From positions 97,631,485 to 97,695,484 of the forward strand of contig NC_073695.1 of the NCBI RefSeq assembly GCF_029784165.1: DNA of 64,000 nucleotides, given 5' to 3'. Positions 35,501 to 45,937 of this stretch are shown here, piece after piece. How positions within the stretch are numbered: position 1 is the first letter of the stretch; the number at the start of each line of letters is the position of its first letter. Under the pieces are notes generated by a model. That model made no database searches. It was not told where the DNA came from and saw only the letters and a list, made by a program, of their open reading frames with translations. The translations under genes were made by a program, and so were the position numbers. This DNA is from Wyeomyia smithii. Lineage: Eukaryota; Arthropoda; Insecta; Diptera; Culicidae.

Positions 35501-36247
35501 TAACTTCCAATCGACATTCCGTGTGAGGTCATACGGAATGTCAATTGGTCGCATGCGAGTTGACCCGTTATTAATTGAAATAAGAATAGGCAAATGGTCG
35601 CTACCGTGAGGATCAAGGATTACCTTCCATGTGCAATCCAACCGTAGCGACGTCGAACATAAGGATAGATCCAAAGCGCTTGGGCGCGCTGGAGGTTTCG
35701 GGATACGTGTCATTTCACCGTTGTTTAGAATAGTCATGTCGAAGTCATCGCAAAGGTTATAGATTGAAGAGGAGCGGTTATCATTGTATGGGGAACCCCA
35801 AGCCACGCCATGAGAGTTGAAGTCTCCCAAAATCAAACGTGGCGAGGGAAGAAGTTCTATTAAATCAAAGAGCAGCCGTTGCCCAACCTGTGCTCTGGGA
35901 GAAATATATATTGAGGCAATACAAAGCTCTTTACCTTGTATTGTCATTTGACATGCGACAACTTCGATGCCTGGAATCGAGGGGAGGTTAATACGATAGA
36001 AAAAATAGCACTTTTTAATCCCTAAAAGTACTCCTCCATATGGGGTGTCTCGATCAAGGCGAATAATATTAAAATCATGGAAGTTGAGATCAATATTTGA
36101 AGTAAGCCAAGTTTCACAAAGGGAAAATGCATCGCATTTGTTTTTATTTATCAAAACTTTAAACGAATCAATTTTTGGTAAAATACTTCTACAATTCCAC
36201 TGTAAGACAGAGATAGAATCCTTCATATACGCAGTTGAATTAGGCAT
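32561..36247 (-). CDS. I-clade LINE ORF2: endonuclease, reverse transcriptase, RNase H
   Basis: This polyprotein nicks target DNA, reverse transcribes the element RNA at the nick, and can degrade the RNA strand. From the ATG at 36,247 it is 1,228 codons. The N-terminal APE-type endonuclease shows QWN (N18), CETW (E45), GDFN (D142) and SDH (216-218). The reverse transcriptase follows, with 'AFLDIKGAFD' (D571), 'GLPQGSCLSPLLYN' and the palm motif QLADD (D660, D661). RNase H follows with YTDGS (D950), YVAELAA (E983), FTDS (D1007) and GNEKADFLAK (D1063). A C-terminal Cys/His cluster ('CACGEGYHDIEHVVWSC') ends it. The frame is open a further seven codons upstream, but that start would be TTG. The ATG overlaps the ORF1 stop as ATGCCTAA, suggesting translation coupled to ORF1 termination. 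The frame is intact, so activity is possible but unproven. Confidence 0.93.
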   Translation of the reverse strand: MPNSTAYMKDSISVLQWNCRSILPKIDSFKVLINKNKCDAFSLCETWLTSNIDLNFHDFNIIRLDRDTPYGGVLLGIKKCYFFYRINLPSIPGIEVVACQMTIQGKELCIASIYISPRAQVGQRLLFDLIELLPSPRLILGDFNSHGVAWGSPYNDNRSSSIYNLCDDFDMTILNNGEMTRIPKPPARPSALDLSLCSTSLRLDCTWKVILDPHGSDHLPILISINNGSTRMRPIDIPYDLTRNVDWKLYEEMISEAVESIQHHPPLEEYNLLAGLILDAALQAQTKKYPGVTIKERPPTPWWDQECSDVYTQRSDAYLTFRDTDDADDFKRYSELDTKFKSLTKAKKRGYWRRFVNETSRETSMSTLWNTARRMRYRVTVHESEESSSRWIFDFARKVCPDSVPEQNIVRDASPGHDAIESPFTMAEFSVALLSCNNNAPGLDRIKFNLLKNLPGNAKRRLLNLFNKFLEQNIVPQDWRQVKVIAIQKPGKPASDHNSYRPIAMLSCIRKLMEKMILRRLDHWVESNGLLSDTQFGFRRAKGTNDCLALLSTDIQLAYARKEQMASAFLDIKGAFDSVSIDILSGKLHRQGFSPILNNFLHNLLSEKHMHFTHGDLATFRISYMGLPQGSCLSPLLYNFYVNDIDECLANSCTIRQLADDSVIFVTGAKAADLQGPLQDTLDNLSAWALQLGIEFSPEKTEIVVFSRKHEPAQLQTQLMGKTISQVLVHKYLGVWFDSKGTWGCHVRYLMKKCQQRVNFLRTITGQWWGAHPGDLIRLYQTTILSVIEYGCFCFRSAANTHLIKLERIQYRCLRIALGCMQSTHTMSLEVLAGVLPLKNRFWSLSSRILINCEVLNRPVIENFERLIELNSQTRFMTLYFNHMSQNINPSSNIPNRVDLSNTSDSTVFFDTSMIEETRGIPDHLRVQQIPKIFSNNYRNINCDNMYYTDGSLLDGSTGFGIFNNNLTVSHKLDNPASVYVAELAAIQYTLGIIEKMPTDHYFIFTDSLSSIEALRSMKDVKHSPYFLGKIREHLSALSEKSTQITLAWVPSHCSIPGNEKADFLAKVGATNGDIYERPIAFNEFFAFVRQNTIISWQNSWTKGELGRWLHSIIPKVSTNPWFKGLDVGRDFICVMSRLMSNHYRFDAHLRRVGLGESGICACGEGYHDIEHVVWSCPVHRDARSRLVASLQAEGRQPAVPVRDVLASRDLSYMSLIYVFLKSIHAPV

Positions 36248-37610
36248 CGAAGGATACAATCGCTGCAAGGAGGGGCCATTGGGCAGTCAACTGCTTCAAA
36301 AATGATCTAACTGTTGGGAGGAATGCTGTGAGAAAAATTTTAATTGGATCGGGTACATTGAAATTTTCAAAAATCCAGTCCACAATGTCAGAAAATTTCA
36401 CTAATCCAGAGTTTGTTTCATCAACTGGATGTGCAGAAGGAACAACTGGGGTTTTAGATGTTCCTGGCAGTGCTGGGAACTCCTTCTGGGACTTTAAATT
36501 TGCAAGCCCAGGAGGAGTTTGCTTCGGTTTTTCCGCAGCACTGTTTGGTTTGTTCGTACTTTTCATTACACTTTGGGAAATCTTAGGACCTTTACGGGGA
36601 AGTTTAGGAGAAGAAACATTTTTCCTCTTCCTAGAGTCCCCAGGATTGGCATAAGATGTTCCCGCTGATGAATCGTCAGAATCGGTTTCATCAGGGGGCA
36701 ACAGATCAAAGAGGTTCGATGTTATGGTAGAAGTGGTCACGGTCTTCTTCAGCATCTCAGCGTAAGAACGCTTTGAACGCTCCTTAAGTGACCGCTTGAT
36801 TTTATCTCTGCGCTGCATGTACACCGGGCATGTGGAGAGCTCATGCTGGTTTTCCCCACAGTGAATACATTTTTCAGCATTAACACTGCAAGAATCTTCC
36901 GCATGAGTCTCCCCACACTTGCTACATCGTGCTTTATTGCAGCAGTAGGCGGCTGTGTGGCCTAACTGCTTGCAATTGGTGCAATTCATAACACGGGGTA
37001 CATACAATCGCACAGGCAGACGAACCCGGTCGATCGAGACGTGGCTAGGGAGTGCAGATCCTGCAAACGTAACGCGAAACGAGTCTGACGGAGTGTAAAC
37101 TTTTTTACCGCCGACGAGAGACATGGACCGCAATTGCTTACAATCCAAAATCTTCGCCTGTGTTTCGGTATTTTTGAAGCAACCGGTTGCGCTTTTTAGG
37201 ATACACTCGACAGACAGACTCGAATCGGTTATGACACCGTCGATCTCCACGTCTCGTGCGGGTATGAAGACGCGATACTCGCGTGTGAAGAGCTCAGAGC
37301 AAGCGATAGCATTGGCCTGTGCCAGATCACTGACCACGACACGGAGCTTGTTAGGTCGGACCTTGGAAATTTCGGTCACGGCCTTGTACCCCTTCGTCAG
37401 GTCTTTAGCAATTTGCAGTATGTTTAAACGCTTTGAATTCACTCCTGCCTTTGGACGAAAATAAACAGTATAGCTGCCCTGTTGAGATCCGTCCGGGTAA
37501 AGCCTGGGGCGAGGGGGGACTGGAGAATGAACAGGGGAGGGGGTAACAGAAGGGTCAGGGTCAAGGGGGATCGGGGATGGTGGCACGGGAGGCGAGGGAT
37601 CTATATCCAT
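36240..37610 (-). CDS. I-clade LINE ORF1: Gag-like RNA-binding protein
   Basis: A 456-residue nucleic-acid-binding protein expected to coat the element RNA and form the particle with ORF2. The N-terminus is proline-rich (residues 4-35). A central fold lies at about 45-205. Three zinc knuckles follow: C210-C213-H218-C223, C229-C232-H236-C241 and C248-C251-H256-C261. A basic, serine-rich linker with 'KRKN' and 'KLPRKGPK' comes next, and then a hydrophobic C-terminus. Three consecutive CCHC knuckles are usual in Gag-like ORF1 proteins of I and Jockey LINEs. The start is the first ATG after a 445-bp leader, and the stop overlaps the ORF2 start by 8 nt. No frameshift or stop. Confidence 0.92.
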   Translation of the reverse strand: MDIDPSPPVPPSPIPLDPDPSVTPSPVHSPVPPRPRLYPDGSQQGSYTVYFRPKAGVNSKRLNILQIAKDLTKGYKAVTEISKVRPNKLRVVVSDLAQANAIACSELFTREYRVFIPARDVEIDGVITDSSLSVECILKSATGCFKNTETQAKILDCKQLRSMSLVGGKKVYTPSDSFRVTFAGSALPSHVSIDRVRLPVRLYVPRVMNCTNCKQLGHTAAYCCNKARCSKCGETHAEDSCSVNAEKCIHCGENQHELSTCPVYMQRRDKIKRSLKERSKRSYAEMLKKTVTTSTITSNLFDLLPPDETDSDDSSAGTSYANPGDSRKRKNVSSPKLPRKGPKISQSVMKSTNKPNSAAEKPKQTPPGLANLKSQKEFPALPGTSKTPVVPSAHPVDETNSGLVKFSDIVDWIFENFNVPDPIKIFLTAFLPTVRSFLKQLTAQWPLLAAIVSFDA

Positions 37611-38055
37611 TGCGCTAAATGTAGCGCACTAGCGCACTAGCGCCGACAAGAACACGTACCTCTTTACTTCTTCCTTCCAGCAGTGGTTGTCCGATCGTTC
37701 GAAGCTGCACCCAAAGCAGCCAGCAGCACCAGTACAGCAGCACCAATACAGCCACCAGCAGTGAGCCGGGTGTGAGATCACTCAGCACAGCGACACGGAC
37801 TCGACTGTCAACTGATGGGCTTGGATTAAAAAGGTCTATTCACGGTGCACAGATCAAAACTGCAGCTGGTATTTTGCACCAATACAGCCAAAGTTGTGAG
37901 CCGGGTACAGAACGTATCGACACAACTCACAATCACGTTGGCCTTTAGCGCGAATAATACACTCTTTTGTTTGGCTATTCGTACACACGGACCGGATTGT
38001 AATAGAACGACCACTTTGCACGTCCGTTTCTGTCGAGTGTTCGACGCGGAATGTA

Positions 38056-38861
38056 AAAGTAAATGGTGTTATTCAATATAATTCTACAAAATGTCAAAAG
38101 TGTTATTTTGTGTTGCGTCCTGCGCCTGAAACACGAATTGAAACAAAATCTCAACACATTATCAAAAAACGCACTTGACGATTACTGGAAACAAACGCGC
38201 AGCGCATAATTGAAAACGAAAAAAAGGAGACTTATCGCACCCACCAACGCAGCTTTGTAGCTTGGCAATAAAAAAATGTTCTACATGCCTAAAAAAACTT
38301 CGTACGCCAAACAGATCATTCACACGTTCTCACATTCATACTCTTGCCAAAAGGGCAAGCCGAAACCCGCTATCAGCTACCACACTAAACCGAGTGCCTA
38401 AGTATTCTTAAAAAAAATGAGACACAAAACTTATACTCATCTAGATCGTTCTAATGATGGTGCTTTATCGGTGATGGTATGCACACCGAGCGTGCTGCTG
38501 CTCGGCGGCACCATAGTACAATGCTATCCAACTGGCATCTTCTTCGCTCACATCACCACGCAATCTTTTGTACGTGCATAACACACCGCTAGTCAGAGCG
38601 AAACACCGAGTTAGCACTAACACATGCACAACTTTCCTGGCTTTGCAATTTGGCAATTTTTGAGCGTGGATAAATTGGCCATTCCAACGCTAGAAACACT
38701 CGCATTTTCACTGATACTTCATTATTACCGCGTTATAAAAACATCAGTGATAACTTTTCTTCACTTTTAAGCAAATTTGCTTGCATAAATTACTTGAAAT
38801 TCAATAATTTAACGGAGAGGTTTCAGAGCACGTACCATCAATCAGCCGTGCTGCCAACTCC
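38056..38861 (-). other. Remainder of the old 8.8-kb insertion
   Basis: AT-rich on the minus strand after an initial 'ttggcagcacggctgattg'. A 63-codon open frame (38,465-38,656) has no recognisable domain. It may be the 5' leader of the element that made the 25-bp direct repeat. Confidence 0.35.
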
Positions 38862-38898
38862 CAATCGATCAGGTGATATTTCAGTAAACTTAAAAGTA

Positions 38899-39181
38899 CA
38901 CTAAGGACGCTTTTTACGCGGTTTTTTTACGCGGATTCCGGAATTTACGCGGTATTTTTTTTTTGTCCAGATTTCGGTTTCCTTTCATTCGGAATGCAAA
39001 ATTAACGATGTTTGTTTTACGCGGATTCCGGAATTTACGCGGTTTTTTTACGCGGATTCCGGAATTTACGCGGTTTTCTTACGCGGATTCCAGAATTTAC
39101 GCATTTTTTTTTACGCGGATTCCGGAATTTACGCGGTTTTTTTTATGCGGCACGTATCCCCCGCGTAAAAAGCGACTAGTG
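38899..39181. mobile_element. TA-flanked minisatellite MITE, copy 1
   Basis: Ends 'CACTAAGGACGCTTTTTACG' (left) and 'CACTAGTCGCTTTTTACG' (right, reversed), with TA on each side (38,897-38,898; 39,182-39,183). This is the Tc1/mariner-superfamily pattern. The interior is a run of units 'ACGCGGATTCCGGAATTT', each centred on the palindrome TTCCGGAA, plus a 'tttcggtttcc' block. Confidence 0.75.
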
Positions 39182-39657
39182 TATCTCAATTATCAGCAAC
39201 CAATGCTGTATACACTGCATCAACTAGAGCAGGCTCCTGAAAAACCTTACCAAGTCCACTACAAATCATTATGACGATACCAACACCGATGAGATCGTTC
39301 TATGCGAAGTGGTTCGGAGCTGTTAAATACATTCAAATTACGCTAGAGCATCAAGTGCGTTATGCCCAACGCACATGCATTGTACTGGTTCCAAGATACA
39401 TCATTAAATGCTCTAAGAAAGCTCATAAATGATCTGGTTACGCACACTATAACTTTTGCGTGTATGTATGATATAGAAATTATGAACAAAATTTTGTTGT
39501 TTCATACTAAAAAAAATCTTATTCAGAGATAGTTTTGCCTATTCTTTCATAAGAAGTTATGCATTCCTAGCAACCCTCCCACCTGGTGTCGAGGTACGAT
39601 GCAGGCCTAACAAGCCAGTTGTCGTAAGGTCGAGTCTAGGCTCGGGAAAAACTGTTA

Positions 39658-40034
39658 GGGGCCGTTCTTAAACCACGTGGTCATATTTTGATCACTTTTT
39701 ATACCCCCCCCCCCCCCCCCCCCCGTGGGCTTTCGTGGTCTTTTGGCCAACCCCCACCCCCTTTGCGACTTTAACCACATGGTCATTTCATTTGTCAAGT
39801 GCCAAAAACTCGCTTAAATTTTTCACATTTTTATTATTAAACTTTCAGTACATTTCATATTTCTCAAATGCAAAAGCTCCATTCTTGACTTGGTGGCAAC
39901 AATAAAATATAAGTCAGGAAAAAAGATCACGTGGTCAATTCGTTAACCCCCCCACCCCCGTGCGTGGTCTTTCGTGGTCTTTTGACAATGCCCCCCGTCC
40001 CGCCTTTATGACCACGTGGTTTAGGAACGGTCCC
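39658..40034. mobile_element. PIF/Harbinger-type MITE
   Basis: 25-bp inverted ends with two differences, beginning GGGGCCGTTCTTAAACC (left) and GGGACCGTTCCTAAACC (right). TTA is duplicated at 39,655-39,657 and 40,035-40,037. A 3-bp TWA duplication with GGG-starting ends is characteristic of PIF/Harbinger. It contains a C-run at about 39,704-39,724 and repeated 'tttcgtggtcttttg'. Confidence 0.88.
39704..39724. repeat. Poly-C tract
   Basis: About 21 consecutive C residues inside the PIF-type MITE. The exact length is unreliable in any assembly. Confidence 0.8.
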
Positions 40035-40165
40035 TTAGTGTCAGTAGGATCGTAGCGCTGCGAAGTCTGTGTATAATAAACAAAAGGTCGAGTTCCGAAT
40101 CGGATTGTAGCACCAAAGCTTTGCTTTGCTTTAAGTTCTCGCTGGAATGAAATCAGCAGATAATA

Positions 40166-40530
40166 CACTAAGGTCGCTTTTTACGCGGTTTTTTTACGCG
40201 GGTTTCTTTTTACGGCTTTTTTTACGCGGATTCCGTAATGTACGCGGTTTTTTCTTTACGCGAATTCCGGAATTTACGCGGTTTTTCCACGCGGATTCCG
40301 GGATTTATGCGGTTTTTTTTTACGCAGATTCCGGAATTTACGCGGTATTTTTTTGCGCGGATTTCGGTTTCCCTTCACTCGGAATGCAGAATTAACGCTG
40401 GTTTTTTTTACGCGGATTCCGGAGTTTACGCGGTTTTTTTTACGCGGATTCCGCAACTTACGCGGATTCCGGAGTTTACGCGTTTTTTTTTACGCGGCAT
40501 GTATCCCCCGCGTAAAAAACTACTTCAGTG
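40166..40530. mobile_element. TA-flanked minisatellite MITE, copy 2
   Basis: The same family as 38,899-39,181: left end 'CACTAAGGTCGCTTTTTACG', right end decayed ('cactgaagtag...ttttacgcg' reversed), TA on both sides. It has more internal 'TTACGCGGATTCCGGAATT' units than copy 1 and the same 'tttcggtttccc' block, so unit number varies between copies. Confidence 0.75.
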
Positions 40531-40532
40531 TA

Positions 40533-43500
40533 TATCAGTATCACCGCGTATAATGTTATTACATTTCAATAAATTATTATGACTTAAATCATGATAAAAC
40601 ATGATAAAAAACCTTGTGAGGAAAGCATGTATTTACCGTCTAGCTGGGTATAGGGGCATGTGTTAATAAATTCAGTTCGCCACGCAGAGTGGTAAGACCA
40701 GTTTCCGCAAACCAAACCGCCATGACGCGTAAACTTTTATCACTCACGGCATAATCATTAACGTTAGCAGTAATTTTCCTATAAATCTTAGTTTAAACAA
40801 GATTATGATCCCGCGAGTTCTGTGCGCCTTATTTGATCCGTTTCTCTGAGTAATGGCCACCAGAATTATGCGGACGTGACAATCCATTCAAATCCGCGCT
40901 GGAATTTCTTTCATCCAACTGTCATCAAAAGTAGAACGTCGCCATTTGTTGCTGGATGCGCTTAATCGAACCACCACCTAATTAGTTGTGCAACTGAGGT
41001 AGGATTTATCGTCCGACAACGCCCGAGGCAGATCAACAAGATTACATTCCTATTTGCTGTTACTGCACTCCAATATGGAACCATAATTTTGTTATTGACC
41101 AAGATCCGCACCGCCCAGTTCGAAATTAGATCTCCGTTTCAACGGGACACGGAAAAATTTCCGGAACGTGCCGTCAACTGTGATTGGATTTATTCGACAT
41201 TCGCTTTCGCCCCCTCTACTGCACTCTCCGTATTTGTTTGTCAGTGGGAAATCGCCTGGATCCCCGGATGTGACCAAATATGTAGAGAGCCTTTCAACCA
41301 TCTCTGCCGTTCACCTTTCCGCACGTTCTTTCCTCGTAGTATGAAAAGTACATAGACCCACAGCCTTGTTCCTCGGAGCCGCAGTATTTGAGCATGGCAG
41401 CCCAACCCAACATCAGTTTGGTCGCATCACGTGCAGTTCGTGTCCACTGGCCAATTGCATAACTTCCATGGCCGACCATGGTTGGAACATGGAACCGGAT
41501 AGTGGTTATTTGAGTAGTGACATCTGTTTAAAAGCACGAACATGTAATCGGAGATCAGTCTCTATTTGGTAGAGGCAAAAGTACATTTCAATCGCGCCTG
41601 AATGTCTACTTTGGTGTTTTGTGTGATTGAATGGCCTAAACCAGATAAACTAACCCATGCACAATGAAATAACGAAGTCAACTGTTGGCAGGATTTTTAA
41701 TCATGTTGAGCTCCCAAAATAGGTACCTATATTCCACCTCGAATTTCCAGTAATTCACAACTGGCTATTTCCCAGCGAAGATAAATCTATCCCTGGTAAT
41801 CCTTTAGCGACACGGAGTCCCGCAGTGCAGTAAACACACAAATACAAGTAAAACAGACCGGGAGCGTACATACAGAAAAAAATGTCTCCAAAGCTCTCGC
41901 ATGGTTGCGAATCCTCTGTTTAGGGTGTGGTACCCGTTGACTGTTACAGGACAAACCCGACAGCAGTAAAAACGCGGTTGCAGGGAAAAAGCACAACCGG
42001 GAGCGCACAGAACGTGATTCCACAAATTGCCATGTTTACTTCCTCCCCCCATTCCATTTCTCCGAACCAAACTCCTGATTCGTTCGAACTCCGCCGTTGC
42101 CAAAAACCCATCGCGCTAAAAATTAGTTTACTTCTGGCTAGCGGTGGCGACGGGTAATGAGCTGTGCGATTAACACTCCGGAGTGATATTACTGAGCTCA
42201 ATTTGATCTCATTTGATGTTTGCTCAGTGCCTATCATCTCGATGCTGAGGAGATGTTTCGTAGCTCGAAGGGAAAATCGGAACAAGATAAGAGGACCTTT
42301 TTTACAGCCGTCTCGATTGGTTGATGGAACGAAGTACTGGTTGTCGTTTAGGTATGATAATGAGCACTTAATTTATTGTATCGATTAGAGATAAAATGTT
42401 AAATATAAGATTTTTAGTGATTTTTATCTCTTTAATCACACATCAAATTCTAAAATTTAATTTCACAAAAAATGGCACTCAAAGTTTTGAAAAAAGCTGT
42501 GTGAAATATTCAAAAATTAGAAAAAAAAAACACTAAAATAGAAGTATTGAACGATTTGAACTTTGTTTTACTGTGTACAAAACGGCTGTAAAGATTGAAA
42601 AAAAAGCTCGATGATAGAGGCCAACAGTACGCTATTAATGAAGAAAATCATGAAGAAGCACTTTTCCTAAGCTTCAGTAAACATAAGATTCACAAGCAGT
42701 TATTTTCAAGCCCATTCTGAGTTGAACGTTCTTATTAAAATCATATTTAAAGTTGCGCCTTCTGCCAAAACTACAATGCGTATAGAACACATCATGGTGG
42801 CAACCTATACGGTTAGAAAATGTTAATATAGAAGTGGAACCTCAAAGCGGCCAAAGTTGAAACTTGAAACTTTTTTGTCCGATAAAAAATGCACAGTTAA
42901 TTGAACACTATCAGGTAGGTTGGCTAAAAAAAGCCATGACTTATAACGGCACGTTCCCCTTACATGTGGAGGCCTAAATTTTTTTTCTCAACCTTAGAAA
43001 GATGGTCTACGTCAATTTGACTCCTCACTTTCAGTAAGATTGCCAATTTTTTGCTAACAGTGCGTTTTTTTCTCGATTTTACTTAATTAATAAAAAAAGA
43101 CTAAACTGAATTCTGATGTTTGTTATTTATCGATGTTTTAACGCCGTAATGAACATTCATTGATAGATTTTAAAGAAAAATTTGAAAATGTTTTCAATTA
43201 TTTAAAAGTTGGGAGTATGATCCTTTCACGCACATCAAGATTTGACCATCTTTCTAGGGTTAAATAAGTACTACCACGTGTTTCCTGTTACACAAAAATC
43301 TCCGAAGGTAGACTAAACAGATTTTGGCTACCGTTTGGGAAGCGTTAAAGCATTTTCTTTACTCCATCTGAAATGATAGCATCCACAAACATACTTGGAA
43401 AACACCGTCATCAGCCGCTGTCATCTGTCGAAATGTTTACGAACCCATAACCGAAATGCAAAATATGATTCCACATTGCCGACCACTCCTCTTCAAACAA

Positions 43501-45448
43501 ACCAAGAACAAGCTGCCCAATCTGATCTCGATTTACATGCGAATGTCAATTAAGTCTCCAGAACTATCCATCGTTTTACGCTTTCCCGACTGTTTTCGCA
43601 CACAGACTTGGCGAATGTAATTTTTTTATAGCCATACTCAAATGGTTCGGCAGGGTGGACACTGGGAGCTCGCTGCCTTGAAGCTACACTGCATCTCCAA
43701 CCGATTGGCCATTGGCACTGCCAGAGCGGAATTCACTGGATACGGGAAGCTGAAGCACGACAAAAGAGATTTCAAAGATTCCAAAATCCGCCCTTGCAAT
43801 CGTGGCGCAACGACGCAGACCGGAAAAAATATGCAAAACTTTTTGCCAAACCTCCCCCCGGTGGAATAAACCGTAACATCTGTCTCGATCTCCATGTCGT
43901 TTTTTTTGTGCTGTTGCTCTTGTTATTCTTTTTTGTCTCCTTCTCATTCCGATGATATATGCTTTCGACCAGTTGATCTGAAACTTAGCTTGACCTGCAC
44001 ACGAAGCATGTGCGCGCTATTGGCGCGGATGCTAGTGAACGATTCGTACGGATTCCGCTGTAGATAGCAATCGAATCAGTTCATGGAAAAAAAATGAACC
44101 AGAATGAAACATTCTTTCGCGACTTGTGCTCTCTAACGTACCTACGTTATTTTTTTTTTCTATGGGAGGAAACTGATCAAAATATATAATTTTCACGGCT
44201 GATATACTAATTATAAACAGAGCTTGTCGTTTAGTGTACAATATTAACCCTCCGTTAGTGGATATGGGTCTGGTCTAAATTAATGTTACCACATGGTTTT
44301 GGCCAGAACTATCTAAGGTTTATTTGCAGAGTAACACTTCAACCATGATTTTTTTTTCATATTTAGCAAAATGATTGCTAACTGCCATTACTATTTGAAA
44401 AATATACAGTATTAAGAATACGATTAACTGTTAACATAAAAAAATGAAATAGTGAATTAAGTGAAGGATTTTCTAACTATATCTGTCTACCAATTCATCG
44501 AATGAATTCTTCTAAGTGTTCTCAAGATTCCTCATAATGTAGAAACCGGTAAAATTAAACGCCTAAACAATTAATAGTTAAAATCTCCTGTCACAGAAAA
44601 CAGATTCGTTGCACTGCTCCATACGAGGAATGGGATTGGATCCCTTTCGACCACTGTTCTAATAGCTTGAAAATTTAGTTTTGCTCTTTGAATTGTTCCC
44701 CTGATGTTTTGCCAAACGCAATGTTATTAGCGTGATTTTTCCGCTCCTGTTTTTTGTTGGGGATAAAAAATAGAAGGGTGAATATTGAATATTGATAGCA
44801 CGAAAGTTAGAGCAGTGATTACTGGTGGTTCGACAAATATGGGAGCGATGTGAAAAATAATTTCTTTTGCAAAATATTGGTTGAATTTCAACAAGTTTAC
44901 TATTTTCATTGCTGGTCGACTTCGGGAAAAAAATAAGCGTATTTTGCTTATTTTTACTTGTTTAATCCGTAAGGTAAAGTATCATGATCGGAAAAATTTA
45001 TTTATGTCACATTTCCACCTTTCAAATCGCATGAAATTTTTATCGAAACAATCTATCCGTCCAGTTTACAGAAACAATAATTTAGAGAAAAACCGACGTG
45101 AATTTATTCAAATATGTAGGTATATCGTTTCATCTGATCATATAATTTTTATCATGATCGGAACAAAAAATGTATCATAATCGGACCAGCCATTTTATTT
45201 CAGATCTATTTAAAGTCAAGATTCCTTTTCCTATTCTTAACATTTCAAAATAGGTACTCTCAAGGAAAAAAAATTTTGTCCATGAATTGTACCTAGGTAC
45301 GTGAAATCCACCATTATATCAAACACAGGTAAAGTAAGCGGTGAAGTCTCAGAAGTACAAAACAGGCATCCGCATTCCACCAATAATTCCAACTTTGTAA
45401 CAAATATTTCGCACAAGAAGTGTTCCTCTATGAAATTTAGGTGTTATA
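40533..45448. other. No recognisable gene
   Basis: Nearly 5 kb with overlapping short frames on both strands (for example 41,089-41,572, 41,787-42,388 and 43,638-43,947). None has a recognisable domain, and no consistent coding strand emerges. No transposon ends were noticed. It could hold host intron or intergenic DNA. Confidence 0.4.
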
Positions 45449-45937
45449 GAAACATTTAACTATACTTTTTATCGACTGTTAGTTTACTCAGGGGAGTTTC
45501 TTTCGGCTTCGCAGTCTTTAAAATGTGAAAAGAAAAAGATATTTTTCTCTTACACCGACGTTTCGAATAATATATATTCTTTATCAAGGCTCTACAAGTA
45601 AATTAAGATCAAAACGATTTTTAGAAACAAATACATAAATTATGCACATAACATCATTACCGAGAGGACCATTTTCCAGTGAAGTGGTTCTTCGGCTAGA
45701 GCATTAATTGTCAAAACAGAAAGTAATCATCCTAACAGAACATCCAAAAATACATTAAAATTAGCTAAACATGATATCAAATACAATTCATGCTTCTTAC
45801 ATTATGCAAATTAAAAAAAAAAAAAACAAATTATAAACTGTACACTTTAACGAAGCGGAACTCGTAGCACTCTCAATCATACTAAACCATTTTTTCCGTA
45901 ATCAGCAACCTTGCATGCAAACTCTATTGCGCACAAG

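Larger units (their letters stand above)
32166..38055 (-). mobile_element. Full-length I-clade non-LTR retrotransposon
   Basis: A 15-bp duplication, aaagtaaatggtgtt, flanks it (32,151-32,165 and 38,056-38,070). The 3' end, on the left, is a short A-tail (T-run at 32,166-32,173). The 5' end starts 'tacattccgcgtcgaacac', an initiator-like start as in I and Jockey elements. A 5' leader of about 445 bp precedes ORF1, and about 395 bp follows ORF2. Both ORFs are open throughout and every catalytic residue checked is present. It inserted into the older 8.8-kb block. An RNase H domain after the RT separates it from Jockey and RTE and fits the I group. Confidence 0.92.
30033..38886. mobile_element. 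Old 8.8-kb nested insertion bounded by a 25-bp direct repeat
   Basis: An exact 25-bp sequence (caatcgatcaggtg...) occurs at 30,033-30,057 and 38,862-38,886. After removing the hAT (30,527-31,896) and I-element (32,166-38,055) with their duplications, about 1.5 kb of older material remains between the repeats. It has no recognised ORF, beginning on the minus strand with 'gggagttggcagcacgg'. A LINE-like target duplication is the simplest reading, but no A-tail was seen, so the type is unresolved. Confidence 0.55.
39577..40140 (+). mobile_element. SINE-like repeat, interrupted
   Basis: The plus-strand relative of the repeat at 866-1,092. The left part is 39,577-39,657 ('ggcctaacaagccagttgtc', B-box-like 'GGTCGAGTCT'), and the right part is 40,038-40,140 ('gtgtcagtaggatcgtagcg', then 'tgtagcaccaaagctttgc'). 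The gap between them is filled by a PIF-type MITE, which cleanly explains the interruption. Confidence 0.6.

Noticed and set aside
38899..40530. Regular short repeats resembling a CRISPR array
   Set aside because: The units abut without unique spacers, lie between transposon ends, and the genome is clearly eukaryotic.
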